Shown here: in pieces, positions 5,545-5,845 of the stretch
Position numbering within the stretch: the first letter of the stretch is position 1
Layout: each line of letters begins with the position of its first letter
Assembly: GCA_045641065.1 (NCBI GenBank)
Contig: JAZUGF010000113.1
Span: 1-5,845, forward strand
Length of the DNA stretch: 5,845 nt
DNA from: UBA1723 sp045641065
GTDB taxonomy: Bacteria; Bacteroidota; Bacteroidia; Bacteroidales; Paludibacteraceae
Direction of reading: 5' to 3'
The notes under the pieces: generated by a model
Told to the model about the DNA's origin: nothing
What the model saw: the letters and a program-made list of their open reading frames with translations, nothing else
Database searches by the model: none
Made by a program: the position numbers and the translations under genes

Positions 5545-5845
5545 TTAACCATATATGAAATCAGACATCGGAACAATCAGTTTGACTTTGCCGTCCGCCC
5601 ATTCAAACGCCATTCCATTCTCTTCTATTGGAGACTCACATGTCCAAGCCAATCGGCCATCCGTATTAATAAGCAAACGGTCAAAAGACAACAGATTTAT
5701 TACTGTATCGATATTGACATTTTCCTTGCTCATTGATTCTGGAATATTTACATATTGCTTGATGTCATTATAATTTTTCTTGTAATATTCAAGAAGATCT
5801 GCTTTGAGCAATTTCCAATAATCTGTTTGATTTGCCTTATAATCA
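5545..5845 (-). CDS. DUF6985-like protein, C-terminal part only (5' end outside window)
   Basis: The frame runs open from the right edge to a TAA at 5545-5547, giving the last 99 complete codons. The only initiator-like codon in view is a TTG at 5811, which falls inside a conserved helix; the codons before it (DYKANQTDYWK) continue the domain, so the real start lies to the right. An ungapped alignment with the third domain of the three-domain protein (its residues 371-454) gives about 30 identities in 84. Shared features are YY..NY in the helix, VN near the middle, and GR.AW.CE.P..E.G.AFE in the beta segment. Full family proteins of one domain are around 150 residues, so this could be a single-domain gene or the end of a longer tandem one. 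It ends 93 bp before the lipoprotein start. Function is unknown. Confidence 0.85.
   Translation of the reverse strand, partial: DYKANQTDYWKLLKADLLEYYKKNYNDIKQYVNIPESMSKENVNIDTVINLLSFDRLLINTDGRLAWTCESPIEENGMAFEWADGKVKLIVPMSDFIYG

Noticed and set aside
5545..5811. A complete 88-residue gene starting at TTG 5811
   Set aside because: The codons upstream of the TTG continue the conserved domain and the frame stays open to the window edge, so the gene is cut by the window rather than starting there.

Overview
The window looks like an accessory stretch of a Bacteroidales chromosome (Bacteroides, Phocaeicola, Prevotella or a relative). The evidence is AT-rich DNA, TAnnTTTG promoter -7 elements upstream of three genes, AT-rich leaders without clear Shine-Dalgarno sites, a lipoprotein with a K-D-D motif after its lipid cysteine, and gene families common in this order. 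No ribosomal, tRNA or core metabolic gene is present to fix the genus.

All five genes lie on the minus strand, so transcription runs right to left. From the right edge they are: the C-terminal part of a DUF6985-like protein (5545-5845, its start beyond the window); a DUF2931-like lipoprotein (4276-5451); an AAA ATPase fused to a DUF4143 PD-(D/E)XK-type domain (2721-4061); a protein of three tandem DUF6985-like domains (1266-2630); and the N-terminal 354 residues of a second ATPase of the AAA-ATPase_like/PDDEXK_9 (DUF1703) type (1-1062, its end beyond the left edge).

The gaps hold more structure than usual. Each of the two ATPase genes has a Bacteroidetes-type -7 element, and just upstream of it three copies of a direct repeat. 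The two repeats are unrelated: 9-bp copies every 13-14 bp at 1131-1166, and 19-20-bp copies every 32-33 bp at 4108-4192. A nested set of palindromes (1179-1248) follows the three-domain gene, and a second hairpin (4214-4272) follows the lipoprotein gene. The lipoprotein promoter region (5484-5544) has a short 11-bp tandem repeat and a palindrome.

How the genes work together is not known. The DUF4143 ATPase and the three-domain gene may be co-transcribed, since 90 bp separate them and no good promoter is visible between. The DUF6985-like proteins, one triplicated and one partial paralogue, fit the pattern of multi-domain immunity-type proteins. Two ATPase-nuclease-like proteins and a probable surface lipoprotein sit beside them. 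A conflict or defence role is a reasonable hypothesis but is not shown by the sequence.
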